Assembly (NCBI RefSeq): GCF_017832975.1
Contig: NZ_JAFIBI010000001.1
Location: 1-64,000, forward strand
Source of the DNA: Arthrobacter sp. PvP023
GTDB taxonomy: Bacteria; Actinomycetota; Actinomycetes; Actinomycetales; Micrococcaceae
Reading direction: 5' to 3'
DNA: 64,000 nucleotides
A model generated the notes under the pieces. The model had not been told where the DNA came from. It did no database searches and saw only the letters and a list, made by a program, of their open reading frames with translations. Position 1 is the first letter of the stretch, and each line of letters begins with the position of its first letter. Made by a program: the position numbers and the translations under genes. Positions 34,383 to 42,760 of the stretch are shown in pieces.

Positions 34383-35657
34383 ATGACCGACTCTTTCCCT
34401 TTCCCGCACGACTTCCTGTGGGGCGTCGCCACGGCAGCCCACCAGGTCGAAGGAAACAACGTCAACAGTGACTGCTGGTTCCTGGAGAGGCTCCCCGGAA
34501 CGATTTTTGCCGAACCGTCCGGCGACGCCGTAGACCACTATCACCGGTTCCGCGAGGACATTGCCCTCATCGCAGGCCTGGGATTTACCAGCTACCGCTT
34601 CTCGCTGGAGTGGGCGCGCATCGAACCCGAAGAAGGCTCTTTCTCGGTGGCGGAACTCAACCATTACCGCCGCGTGCTGGAGACCTGCCATGAGCACGGA
34701 CTCACCCCGGTTGTCACTTTCCATCACTTCACCTCACCCCGCTGGCTACTGGCAGCCGGCGGCTGGGAGGACCCGCAGACCCCCGGGCGGTTCGCCCGCT
34801 ACTGTGACCGGGCCATGCGGCACCTCGGCGACCTCATCGGGGTTGCCTGCACACTCAACGAACCCAACCTTCCGTGGCTGCTCAAGGAGCTCGGCCTGGG
34901 CGGCGAAGCGCCCGAGCACAGGGCTGATGTGCCGCTGTGGGCGGCAGCAGCAGACCGGCTGGGCATCGATGCAAGCCGTGTGGCTCCCTTCCAATTCACG
35001 GTGTCCGAGCCCGGCTTCAACATCAAGCTCGCGGCACACCGCGAGGGCACGGCCGCCATCAAGGCCATCCGGCCGGAGCTCCCGGTCGGGTGGACCCTGG
35101 CCAATACAGACATCCAGGCAGCCGAAGGCGGCCAGGACCGTGCGGACAGGATCCGCAGAGAGGTCAACGAACGTTTCCTCCTGGCCTCCCGCGGAGACGA
35201 CTTCGTGGGAATCCAGACGTACGGCCGGACGGTCTTCGGGCCGGACGGAGTGGCGCCGGCCCCTGAGGGGTCAGCGACGAACCAGATGGGTGAGGAAATC
35301 TACCCCGAGGCCCTCGAAGCGACGATCCGGGAGGCGGCCCGCGTCGCCGGCATCCCGGTGATCGTCACGGAGAACGGACTGTCGACGGACGACGACTCGC
35401 AGCGCGTGGCCTACCTCCGCACTGCGGTGGACGGTGTGGCCGCCTGCCTGGCCGACGGCATCGACGTCCGCGGCTACATCGCCTGGACCGCCTTCGACAA
35501 CTTCGAGTGGATCTTTGGTTACGGTCCGAAGTTCGGCCTGATCGCAGTGGACCGGGCCACGCAGGAACGGACGCCAAAGGAGAGCGCCAGGTTCCTTGGC
35601 AGCCTTGCCCGGACCAAGGCGGCAGAGCCCCGGAACCAAGTGGCTGAGTCCGTCTGA
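34383..35657 (+). CDS. GH1 beta-glucosidase-like enzyme
   Basis: 424 residues from the ATG at 34383 (GAGAGGAA upstream); the frame is open further upstream but includes the operators. Family-1 markers: FPHDFLWGVATAAHQVEGNN at the start, acid/base E160 in TLNEPN, nucleophile E330 in VTENG, and the C-terminal GYIAWTAFDNFEW. It is somewhat shorter than the usual 440-480 residues. Cytoplasmic retaining beta-glycosidase; in this context it could remove glucose from flavonoid glucosides after the rhamnose is taken off. Confidence 0.9.
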   Translation: MTDSFPFPHDFLWGVATAAHQVEGNNVNSDCWFLERLPGTIFAEPSGDAVDHYHRFREDIALIAGLGFTSYRFSLEWARIEPEEGSFSVAELNHYRRVLETCHEHGLTPVVTFHHFTSPRWLLAAGGWEDPQTPGRFARYCDRAMRHLGDLIGVACTLNEPNLPWLLKELGLGGEAPEHRADVPLWAAAADRLGIDASRVAPFQFTVSEPGFNIKLAAHREGTAAIKAIRPELPVGWTLANTDIQAAEGGQDRADRIRREVNERFLLASRGDDFVGIQTYGRTVFGPDGVAPAPEGSATNQMGEEIYPEALEATIREAARVAGIPVIVTENGLSTDDDSQRVAYLRTAVDGVAACLADGIDVRGYIAWTAFDNFEWIFGYGPKFGLIAVDRATQERTPKESARFLGSLARTKAAEPRNQVAESV

Positions 35658-35713
35658 ACCGGCACTGGCGGCGTCCACCCGGGAGTTCACAGCCCCGGAC
35701 TTCCGGCTAGGAG

Positions 35714-35729
35714 TTTCATTGGGTGGAAC
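35714..35729. promoter_or_regulatory. IclR-type operator, site F (iclR-esterase operon)
   Basis: TTTCATTGGGTGGAAC, 46 bases before the regulator start at 35776, in the opposite orientation to the other sites. Its position suggests autoregulation. Confidence 0.55.
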
Positions 35730-35775
35730 ACTATGGTGGTGGACGTCACCGGTGGCGATGAAGGAGCGGTTTGAG

Positions 35776-36630
35776 ATGACAGCAGTCCCGGAAACGGACC
35801 CGGACAGCACCGGATCCGCCACGCCCGCCGCTGTCCGCGGCAAGAGACCCAAACAGGGCGAACCCGTCATCGACCGTGCACTGAGCCTCCTGGCCGTGTT
35901 TACCGACCGGCGCCGTGCCCTGACGCTGTCCGAGATGGCCAGGTACGCGGACATGCCCGCGCCAACGGCACTGAGGCTGATCGCGCGGCTGGTGGCATGG
36001 GGTGCGCTGGAACGGCTCGACGACGGGCGGTACGTGGTGGGCGTACGGCTCTGGGAAGTCGCGTCTTTGTCGCCCCGCGGCCACGGCGTGCGGGAAATCG
36101 CCCTGCCCTACCTGGAGGACCTCTTCGAAGTGACCCGCCACCACGTCCTGCTGGCCGTGCGCGACGGGAACGAGGCCGTGCTCATCGAGCGGCTGTCCTC
36201 CAAAGAGGCCACCGAGGTGGCCTACCGGGTGGGCGGCCGAGCGCCGCTGCGGTCCACGGCAGTAGGCTTGGTGCTCCTGGCCGGCGCGGACACGGCATTC
36301 CAGGACGCCGTGATCCGGCAGCCAGCCGACGTGGAGGCCGGCGTGGACGCCATGCCGGAAGGGCAGCTCAGGCGCACCCTGTCCGATGTGCGACGCACGG
36401 GCGTGGCGATGATCAGAAGGTCAGCGCCTTCCAGGACCGTGTCCGTGGCGTCGCCGATTTTCGACGCCCAGGGCGCCGTCGCCGCCGCACTTTCGATCGT
36501 GGTTCCCGACGGCGCCACTCCCCCGAACGTGCTGGCTCCCGCGGTCCAGGCCACAGCCAGGGCGGTCTCCCGAAACCTCGGGTTCAAGGCCGAGGTCAGT
36601 GCCGGGGTGCGGCACCTGGCGCAGGCGTGA
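35776..36630 (+). CDS. IclR-family transcriptional regulator
   Basis: 284 residues from the ATG at 35776 (AAGGAG nine bases upstream). The winged helix-turn-helix is at about residues 30-90 (VIDRALSLLAVFTDRRRALTL, MPAPTALRLIARL). The effector-binding IclR domain follows, with APLRSTAVGLVLLA and VASPIFDAQGAVAAALSIV. Seven copies of one palindrome lie at the transcription units around this gene, including its own, so it is the obvious candidate to bind them. The effector is probably a flavonoid or aromatic pathway intermediate. It is followed directly by a carboxylesterase gene. Confidence 0.9.
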   Translation: MTAVPETDPDSTGSATPAAVRGKRPKQGEPVIDRALSLLAVFTDRRRALTLSEMARYADMPAPTALRLIARLVAWGALERLDDGRYVVGVRLWEVASLSPRGHGVREIALPYLEDLFEVTRHHVLLAVRDGNEAVLIERLSSKEATEVAYRVGGRAPLRSTAVGLVLLAGADTAFQDAVIRQPADVEAGVDAMPEGQLRRTLSDVRRTGVAMIRRSAPSRTVSVASPIFDAQGAVAAALSIVVPDGATPPNVLAPAVQATARAVSRNLGFKAEVSAGVRHLAQA

Positions 36631-36638
36631 CCCCTGCC

Positions 36639-38285
36639 ATGAGCCTCGCAACCACTCCCGACGGCCTAGTCCGCGGCACGGTCCTTGCGGTGGACGGCAG
36701 GGTGGGCGGCCGAAGCCTGAACCGCTTCTTGGGGATCCCCTACGCGGAATCACCCGCCCGGCTGCGGCGCTTCCTGCCGCCCGTGCCGGTACGTCCCTGG
36801 GACGGGACCCGGGACTGCACGGTTCCGGGCACCATGGCGCCGCAGATCCCGGACCCGTTCCTGCCGCCGTCGGACGGTTTCGCGGAACGGTGGGACGAGG
36901 ACAGCTGCCTCAACCTCAACGTGTGGACCCCCGGCGCGGACGGCGCCGCCCGGCCGGTGATGGTGTGGGTCCACGGCGGTGCGTACCTCACCGGATCCAA
37001 CAACGGCGGACTGCACGACGGCGGCAGGCTGGCTGCAGCGCTGGACCTGGTGGTGGTCTCCGTCAATTACCGGCTGGGAGCGCTGGGCTTCCTGCACCTT
37101 CCCGAACTCCTCGGTCCGGAGTACGCGGACTCGTCCAGCTCTGCCCTGCTGGACATCCTGGAGGCACTGCGCTGGGTACGCCGCAACATTGCCGCGTTTG
37201 GGGGCGATGCAACCAACGTGACGCTTTTCGGCGAATCCGCTGGGGCCGCGGCCGTAGGCACCCTGTTGGGCATGCCGGCCTCGGAAGGACTGTTCCGGCG
37301 CGCCATCATGCAAAGCGGCACGGCCGAGCGGGTCCGGACCCCCGAAGAGTCGCGAAGAATCACGGAGGAATTCCTGGGATACTGCGGCCTGGACGCCTCG
37401 CGCGCCGCAGAACTGCTGGCCCTGCCGGTGGAACGGTTACTGGCAGCGCAGGAGGCGTTGGGTAAGGCGGCGGCCGGCAGCACCTTTGGCGTTGCCCTTC
37501 CGTTCCAGCCCGCCACCGGCACGCCGGCAATTCCTGAGCCGCCGCTGGCCGCAATCCGAAAAGGGCTCAACGCGGGGGTAGACCTCTTGGCCGGCACCAA
37601 CTTGAACGAGGGTTCCTTTACCGTGGAACTCAGGCCCGCGTCGCCGTCGGATCCGCCCGACCTCGCTGACCGGGTGGAACTGATGATGGCGGGACTGATG
37701 AAGGCGGAACGCGGCGCCGACCCAGCGAAGGAGCGGGTCCGCTACGAGGAAGCACTCGCCGAGACCCTTGGCACCGCGCCCACCGGGAAGCAACTCCTGG
37801 AGGCTTACCTGTCAGATGCCCAATACCGGCAGCCGACCACCAGGCTTCTCGACGCCCGCAGCGGTTCGACGGGGAGGAACTTCAGCTACCTGTTCACGTG
37901 GAAGAGCCCGGCCATGGGCGGCAAGCTCGGCTCATGCCACGCACTGGAGATTCCGTTCGTGTTCCGGCAACTGGACTCGGCCGAAGCGGCGTACCTGACC
38001 CGCGGGAAGGCGCCGGCGGACCTGGCCGAGTGGATGAGCGCGGCCTGGGCGGCCTTTGCCGGGTCCGGTGCACCCGTGGCGGCCGGGCTGCCGCCCTGGC
38101 CCGAATATCGGGAGCCCGAATACCGCGAGCACACCGGAGCCCCGGAGCACCGCGGGGGCCGGCCCACGATGATCCTCGACGCCGAGCCAAGGGTCGAGTC
38201 CGATCCCCGGGGCAGGCTCCGGGGGTTCTGGGCCAGTCACGGGACGCCCTTCCAACCAGCCAAAAATAGCCTTTCCAACCATTGA
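36639..38285 (+). CDS. Type-B carboxylesterase
   Basis: 548 residues from the ATG at 36639; a GTG at 36627 overlapping the iclR stop (GTGA) is an alternative. Classic type-B features: FLGIPYAESPARLRRF near the start, oxyanion text VMVWVHGGAYLTGS, nucleophile S200 in FGESAGA, acid E324 in GTNLNEGSF and H434 in SCHALEIPFVF. No signal peptide. It is co-transcribed with the regulator. It may cleave acyl or phenolic esters of plant glycosides. The C-terminus has a PEYRE duplication. Confidence 0.9.
   Translation: MSLATTPDGLVRGTVLAVDGRVGGRSLNRFLGIPYAESPARLRRFLPPVPVRPWDGTRDCTVPGTMAPQIPDPFLPPSDGFAERWDEDSCLNLNVWTPGADGAARPVMVWVHGGAYLTGSNNGGLHDGGRLAAALDLVVVSVNYRLGALGFLHLPELLGPEYADSSSSALLDILEALRWVRRNIAAFGGDATNVTLFGESAGAAAVGTLLGMPASEGLFRRAIMQSGTAERVRTPEESRRITEEFLGYCGLDASRAAELLALPVERLLAAQEALGKAAAGSTFGVALPFQPATGTPAIPEPPLAAIRKGLNAGVDLLAGTNLNEGSFTVELRPASPSDPPDLADRVELMMAGLMKAERGADPAKERVRYEEALAETLGTAPTGKQLLEAYLSDAQYRQPTTRLLDARSGSTGRNFSYLFTWKSPAMGGKLGSCHALEIPFVFRQLDSAEAAYLTRGKAPADLAEWMSAAWAAFAGSGAPVAAGLPPWPEYREPEYREHTGAPEHRGGRPTMILDAEPRVESDPRGRLRGFWASHGTPFQPAKNSLSNH
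38100..38129. repeat. 15-base in-frame tandem duplication in the carboxylesterase gene
   Basis: Units 38100-38114 and 38115-38129 both encode PEYRE, differing at two third-codon positions. Confidence 0.85.
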
Positions 38286-38288
38286 CAA
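38272..38288 (+). promoter_or_regulatory. IclR-type operator, site G (GH43 gene)
   Basis: TTTCCAACCATTGACAA, 93 bases before the GH43 start and overlapping the stop codon of the carboxylesterase. Its right half contains TTGACA, a perfect -35 box. Confidence 0.5.
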
Positions 38289-38381
38289 GCCCGGTTCGGC
38301 AGCGGAAACCAACGACGTAGCGTAGGGACTTCCCGCCCGGCAAGGACGGGCGGTGAACACTTTGCAACGGACGGAACCTTG

Positions 38382-39917
38382 GTGATTGACAGTGCACTTG
38401 AGCTGGCCCGGCCAGCCACATCTCCGGCCGCCACCACACCGGTCATCCCGGGCTTCTACCCGGATCCCACCATCTGCCGCGTTGGCGATGACTATTTCCT
38501 GGCAACGTCGAGCTTCGAATACTTCCCCGGGGCGCCCGTCTTCCACAGCCGTGACCTTGTCACCTGGAAGCAGATCGGCAACATCCTCACCAGGCGGAGC
38601 CAGTTCGCAGCAGGCGACCGCCGCCCGTCAGGAGGCATCTTCGGATCCACCCTCCGGCACCACAACAACAGGTTCTGGTTCGTGACCACAAACATGAGCG
38701 ATTTCGGCGGCGGCCACTTGCTGATGCACGCTGAAGACGCGGCGGGCCCGTGGAGTGACCCGGTCCAGATTCGCGGAACGTTGGGCATCGACCCGGACAT
38801 TGCGTGGGACGACGACGGCGACTGCTACCTCACCTGGGTGGGCTTCGGGCCCGGCGAGAACGAGTCGGGGATCGTCCAGGCGCGGCTGGACCCCCTGGCC
38901 GGTCAGCTGCTGGAACCGCCCCGGAAGGTGTGGCAGGGAACGGGCCTCGCCTTCCCTGAGGGCCCGCACCTTTATCAGCGCGACGGCTGGTGGTACCTGG
39001 TCCTGGCCGAGGGCGGCACGGAACGGGGCCATGCCGTGTCCGTCAGCCGGAGCAAGACGCCGGCCGGTCCCTTCGAACCGCACCCGGACAACCCCGTCTT
39101 CAGCCACCGCAGCACCGCTGCCCCGGTACAGAATGCGGGCCACGCCGACCTTGTCGAAACGGCCGACGGCGACTGGGCGGCGGCCTATCTGGGCGTCCGT
39201 CCCCGCGGCGTGGTTCCCGGCTATCACGTCCTGGGGCGCGAAACCTTCATCGCCGGCATCACCTGGGACCGAGGCTGGCCGCACTTCGACGAGCACCGGT
39301 ACCAGGTACCTGCCGGTGCCACGTCCTTCTCCGACGACTTTGCCCCGGACCGGCTGCACATCCGCTGGATCTCCCCCGGCAACGACCCCGCGTCCTTCAC
39401 GGCCCCGGCTGCCGCCGGACTCCTCATCAGCGGAGGAGAACCCGGAAAGGCCCCCGTCCTCGCCACCAGGGTGAGGGACCTTGCGTGGACCGCCCGTGCA
39501 ACGTTCCGCCTTTCGGAGGGCGCGTCCGTCCGGCTCGTCCTCAGGATCGACGACTCCCACTGGTACGCGGTCGAAGCCTCCGAAGACGAGGTCCGGGCCG
39601 TTGCGCAGATCGGGCCGCTGCACCAGGTCCTAGGAACGGCGCCTCGGGATGTGTCCGGTGCGGCGTCAGCGGGCAACGTCCAGTTGGAGATCGCGTGCGC
39701 GGACGCGCCCTTTGCCGGACAGCCGGGCAAGAATACCGGCCCGGACGAGGTGTCCCTCCGCTTGCTGCAGGACGGCCGTGCGGTGACGCTGGCACGGCTG
39801 GACGGAAGATACCTGTCCACCGAAGTGGCGGGCGGTTTCACCGGACGCGTTGTCGGAGTCTCCGTCCCCAGCGGGAGCGCCGTCGTCGAGCGGTTCGACT
39901 ACGACGCCGCCCCGTAA
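38382..39917 (+). CDS. GH43 glycosidase (beta-xylosidase/arabinofuranosidase type)
   Basis: 511 residues from a GTG (a TTG directly before is possible). The five-bladed propeller starts at PGFYPDPTICRVGDDYFLA with base D28; D139 lies in GIDPDIAWDDDG and the acid E193 in AFPEGPHLY. The C-terminal half (about 315-511) is the beta-sandwich of GH43 subfamilies 11/12. No signal peptide. It may trim xylose or arabinose from imported glycosides; it shares the operator with the rhamnosidase genes. Confidence 0.88.
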   Translation: MIDSALELARPATSPAATTPVIPGFYPDPTICRVGDDYFLATSSFEYFPGAPVFHSRDLVTWKQIGNILTRRSQFAAGDRRPSGGIFGSTLRHHNNRFWFVTTNMSDFGGGHLLMHAEDAAGPWSDPVQIRGTLGIDPDIAWDDDGDCYLTWVGFGPGENESGIVQARLDPLAGQLLEPPRKVWQGTGLAFPEGPHLYQRDGWWYLVLAEGGTERGHAVSVSRSKTPAGPFEPHPDNPVFSHRSTAAPVQNAGHADLVETADGDWAAAYLGVRPRGVVPGYHVLGRETFIAGITWDRGWPHFDEHRYQVPAGATSFSDDFAPDRLHIRWISPGNDPASFTAPAAAGLLISGGEPGKAPVLATRVRDLAWTARATFRLSEGASVRLVLRIDDSHWYAVEASEDEVRAVAQIGPLHQVLGTAPRDVSGAASAGNVQLEIACADAPFAGQPGKNTGPDEVSLRLLQDGRAVTLARLDGRYLSTEVAGGFTGRVVGVSVPSGSAVVERFDYDAAP

Positions 39918-40062
39918 GGGGCCGGCCTCAAGCGTCGCCGCGGGCCGGCCGCGTCCTACCGGGCGGGTCGACGTCGATGCCCCCCCGGGTTAGAAAATCG
40001 GCTGGAGAAATAGGACACAGAAAGTTTTCTTAATTCCGGAAATCATCGGTATTGTTTCGTGG

Positions 40063-40076
40063 TTAGGCCAGCCTAA
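40063..40076. promoter_or_regulatory. DtxR/IdeR-like iron box
   Basis: TTAGGCCAGCCTAA is a palindrome matching 12 of the first 14 positions of the DtxR/IdeR consensus (TTAGGTTAGCCTAA...). It ends 20 bases before the ATG at 40097, where a bound repressor would block transcription initiation. Confidence 0.65.
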
Positions 40077-40096
40077 GCACGAACTTGAGGACCACC

Positions 40097-42760
40097 ATGA
40101 TTCCTGCCCACCCCCTTGCGAGCCCTGAAGCAGGGCCGGACCGTGGCCTGGCCTCCTTCGCTGCCAACCTCGCCCGGCACGGTGACCGTCCTGCCGTCCT
40201 GACGGGCGCGGGGTCCCTCTCCTACCGCGAACTCGCCGAGCGCGTCGATGCGGCGGCGGCCCGCTTGGGTCCCGTGCGGCGCCTCGCGTTGCTGGCCGCT
40301 CAGAACGACCTGGATTCGCTGGTTGCCTACCTGGCAGCCCTTTCCTCCGGCCACCCGCTCATCCTGGTTCCCGCGGACAAACCGGGCTCCGTTGACTCCA
40401 TCGCAGCTGCCTACAGAGCCGACGTAGTCCTCCGGTCCGGAGACGGTGCCGGCCGCCCGGCCGTCGAAGAAGTGCGGCCCAGCACATCGCACGAACTCCA
40501 TCCCGACCTCGCCCTGCTCCTGAGCACCTCGGGATCCACCGGCTCGCCAAAACTCGTGCGCCTCTCGCACGCCAATCTGCAATCGAACGCGGAGTCCATC
40601 GCCGAATACCTGGGCATCCGTTCGGAGGACCGTGCAGCTACCACCCTGCCAATGTCCTACTGCTACGGGCTTTCCGTCATCAACAGCCACCTGGCACGCG
40701 GTGCCGCGCTGGTGCTCACGGATCTGTCCGTCGTCGACCCGTGCTTCTGGGACCTTTTTGCCGCCCGCGGTGCGACATCCTTTGCAGCAGTCCCCTACAC
40801 CTTTGAGCTTTTGGACCGCGTCGGTTTCACCGGGATGGATTTGCCGCACCTGCGGTATGTGACGCAGGCCGGCGGGAGGCTCGCCCCAGAGCACGTGCGG
40901 GAGTTCTCGCGGCTGGGCCGGCGGCGGGGCTGGGACCTGTTTGTGATGTACGGCGCCACTGAAGCAACGGCCCGAATGGCGTACCTACCTCCGGAACTGG
41001 CAGAAACCACTCCGGAAACCATCGGCATCCCCGTACCGGGCGGCGCGTTCCGGATAGACCCGGTTCCGGGCCTGGACGACGGCGAGCTCGTGTACACCGG
41101 CCCGAACGTGATGCTCGGCTACGCAGAAAGCCCGGAGGACCTCTCAGCGGGCCGGACAGTCACCGAACTTCGGACCGGCGACCTGGCACGGCAGCATCCC
41201 ACCGGCATCTACGAGATCGTGGGACGGCGGAGCCGGTTCGTCAAGGTGGTCGGGCTGCGGGTGGATCTCGGGCAGGTGGAGCGGATCCTTGCCGGGCTCG
41301 GCGTCTCCGGGGCCTGCGCGGGATCCGACGACGGCCTGGTGGCCGCCGTGGAAGGCGACCACGATGAACGGCTGCTGGGCAAGGTCCTCGCGCAAAGCCT
41401 GGGCCTGCCCCGAGGGTCCGTCGACGTGCACGCCGTGGAGAACCTGCCCCGGCTTGGGAGCGGAAAGGTGGACTATCCCGCCATCCTGGAGCTCGCCGCC
41501 GAGCGGGCCGCCCCTGCACCCGCAGAGAACGCGTCCGCGTCCGCGCCGGACGAGGGACCGGCGGACGTCCGGAGGATCTTCGCGGAACAGCTGGAACTCG
41601 ACGACGTCGCGGACGACAGCACGTTCGTCACCCTCGGCGGTGACTCGCTGTCCTACGTGGCCGTCTCCGTGCGGCTGGAAAAAGCCCTCGGCGACCTCCC
41701 GCCGGACTGGCATGTCCGCACGGTCCGCGAACTCACGAACCCCGAACTCATGAACCCCGGTAAGCCCCCGCGGCAAAGGCGTGGGCGGTTCTTTGCCCCG
41801 CTGGAAACCGGCATTGTCCTGAGGGCCCTCGCGATCGTGTTCATCGTCAGCACCCACGTTGGCCTTTTCAGCTGGCAGGGCACCGCGCATGTGCTGATGG
41901 CCGTCGCCGGGTTCAACTTTGCCCGCTTCCAGCTCGCCGGAGAACGGCTGCCCCGCCTTCGCCGCCAGCTGCGCAGCCTCGGCAGGGTTGTTGTCCCCAG
42001 CGTCGTCTTCATTGGCGCGGCCTACCTGCTCACCGACCGGTACAGCCTCGCCAACGTCCTGCTCCTCAACGCCATCATCGGTCCGGAAGAGGTGACCACA
42101 CAGTGGCACTTCTGGTTCGTGGAGGTGTTGGTGTACATCCTTTCCGCGGCAGCCGCCTTGCTGGCCGTTCCTTGGGCGGACCGCGCGGAGCGGCGCTTCC
42201 CGTGGACTTTCCCCCTGCTGCTGACCGGGGTCGGGCTGCTGGAACGCTTTGAACTGGTGGACCCCGACGTGCCCAACACCGGGCCGGTACTGTGGCTGTT
42301 CGCACTCGGCTGGGCATCGGCACGTTCGCACGGCCTCCTCCAGCGACTCGCCGTCACCGCAATCACGGTCCTCACGGTCCCGGGCTTCTTTGACAACCCG
42401 AACCGTGAGGCGACACTCGTTGCCGGCGTCCTCCTGCTCATCTGGCTCCCCAGCATCCCCGTCCCCGCCCGCCTGCACCGCTTCATGGGCCTGCTGGCTG
42501 CCTCCTCGCTGTACGCCTACCTCACACATTGGCTGGTTTACCCGCTGCTGGTCGGCGTTAGCCCTGCTTTGGCGGTGGTCGCTTCGCTTGCCGCCGGAGT
42601 GGCGTACTGGGCGCTTTCAATGCGCGTGATGGCGGCGTTGCGCCGGTGGAAGAAGACCCGGCTCGAGAAGGGACCCCAGGATGATTGTCCTAGGCGGGCG
42701 CCTGACCGGAACCAAGGTTCCGGGTGGCGGGGCCCTGGATCACGGTACCGTCGGTGCTGA
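40097..42760 (+). CDS. Three-domain fusion: adenylation, carrier protein, membrane acyltransferase
   Basis: 887 residues from the ATG at 40097 (TTGAGGA upstream). Residues 1 to about 465 are an ANL adenylation domain: STSGSTGSPK P-loop, MYGATEATARM, TGDLARQHPTG and the invariant lysine K457 in GSGKVDY. About 485-560 is a carrier domain with phosphopantetheine serine S517 in LGGDSLSY. About 575-865 is an acyltransferase-3-type domain with roughly ten hydrophobic segments and LRALAIVFIVSTHVG. The layout suggests activation, tethering and transfer of an acyl or amino-acyl group across the membrane. An iron box lies upstream. The last 71 bases overlap the convergent oxidoreductase gene. Confidence 0.85.
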   Translation: MIPAHPLASPEAGPDRGLASFAANLARHGDRPAVLTGAGSLSYRELAERVDAAAARLGPVRRLALLAAQNDLDSLVAYLAALSSGHPLILVPADKPGSVDSIAAAYRADVVLRSGDGAGRPAVEEVRPSTSHELHPDLALLLSTSGSTGSPKLVRLSHANLQSNAESIAEYLGIRSEDRAATTLPMSYCYGLSVINSHLARGAALVLTDLSVVDPCFWDLFAARGATSFAAVPYTFELLDRVGFTGMDLPHLRYVTQAGGRLAPEHVREFSRLGRRRGWDLFVMYGATEATARMAYLPPELAETTPETIGIPVPGGAFRIDPVPGLDDGELVYTGPNVMLGYAESPEDLSAGRTVTELRTGDLARQHPTGIYEIVGRRSRFVKVVGLRVDLGQVERILAGLGVSGACAGSDDGLVAAVEGDHDERLLGKVLAQSLGLPRGSVDVHAVENLPRLGSGKVDYPAILELAAERAAPAPAENASASAPDEGPADVRRIFAEQLELDDVADDSTFVTLGGDSLSYVAVSVRLEKALGDLPPDWHVRTVRELTNPELMNPGKPPRQRRGRFFAPLETGIVLRALAIVFIVSTHVGLFSWQGTAHVLMAVAGFNFARFQLAGERLPRLRRQLRSLGRVVVPSVVFIGAAYLLTDRYSLANVLLLNAIIGPEEVTTQWHFWFVEVLVYILSAAAALLAVPWADRAERRFPWTFPLLLTGVGLLERFELVDPDVPNTGPVLWLFALGWASARSHGLLQRLAVTAITVLTVPGFFDNPNREATLVAGVLLLIWLPSIPVPARLHRFMGLLAASSLYAYLTHWLVYPLLVGVSPALAVVASLAAGVAYWALSMRVMAALRRWKKTRLEKGPQDDCPRRAPDRNQGSGWRGPGSRYRRC

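Noticed and set aside
39918..39955. GC-rich inverted repeat with GGCCGGCC after the GH43 gene as a terminator
   Set aside because: The pairing relies on the self-complementary GGCCGGCC, the loop is long and no T-run follows.
40020..40060. TTTTCTTAATTCCGGAAA as another copy of the island operator
   Set aside because: The half-sites and spacing do not match the seven sites, and the gene it precedes is controlled by an iron-type box instead.
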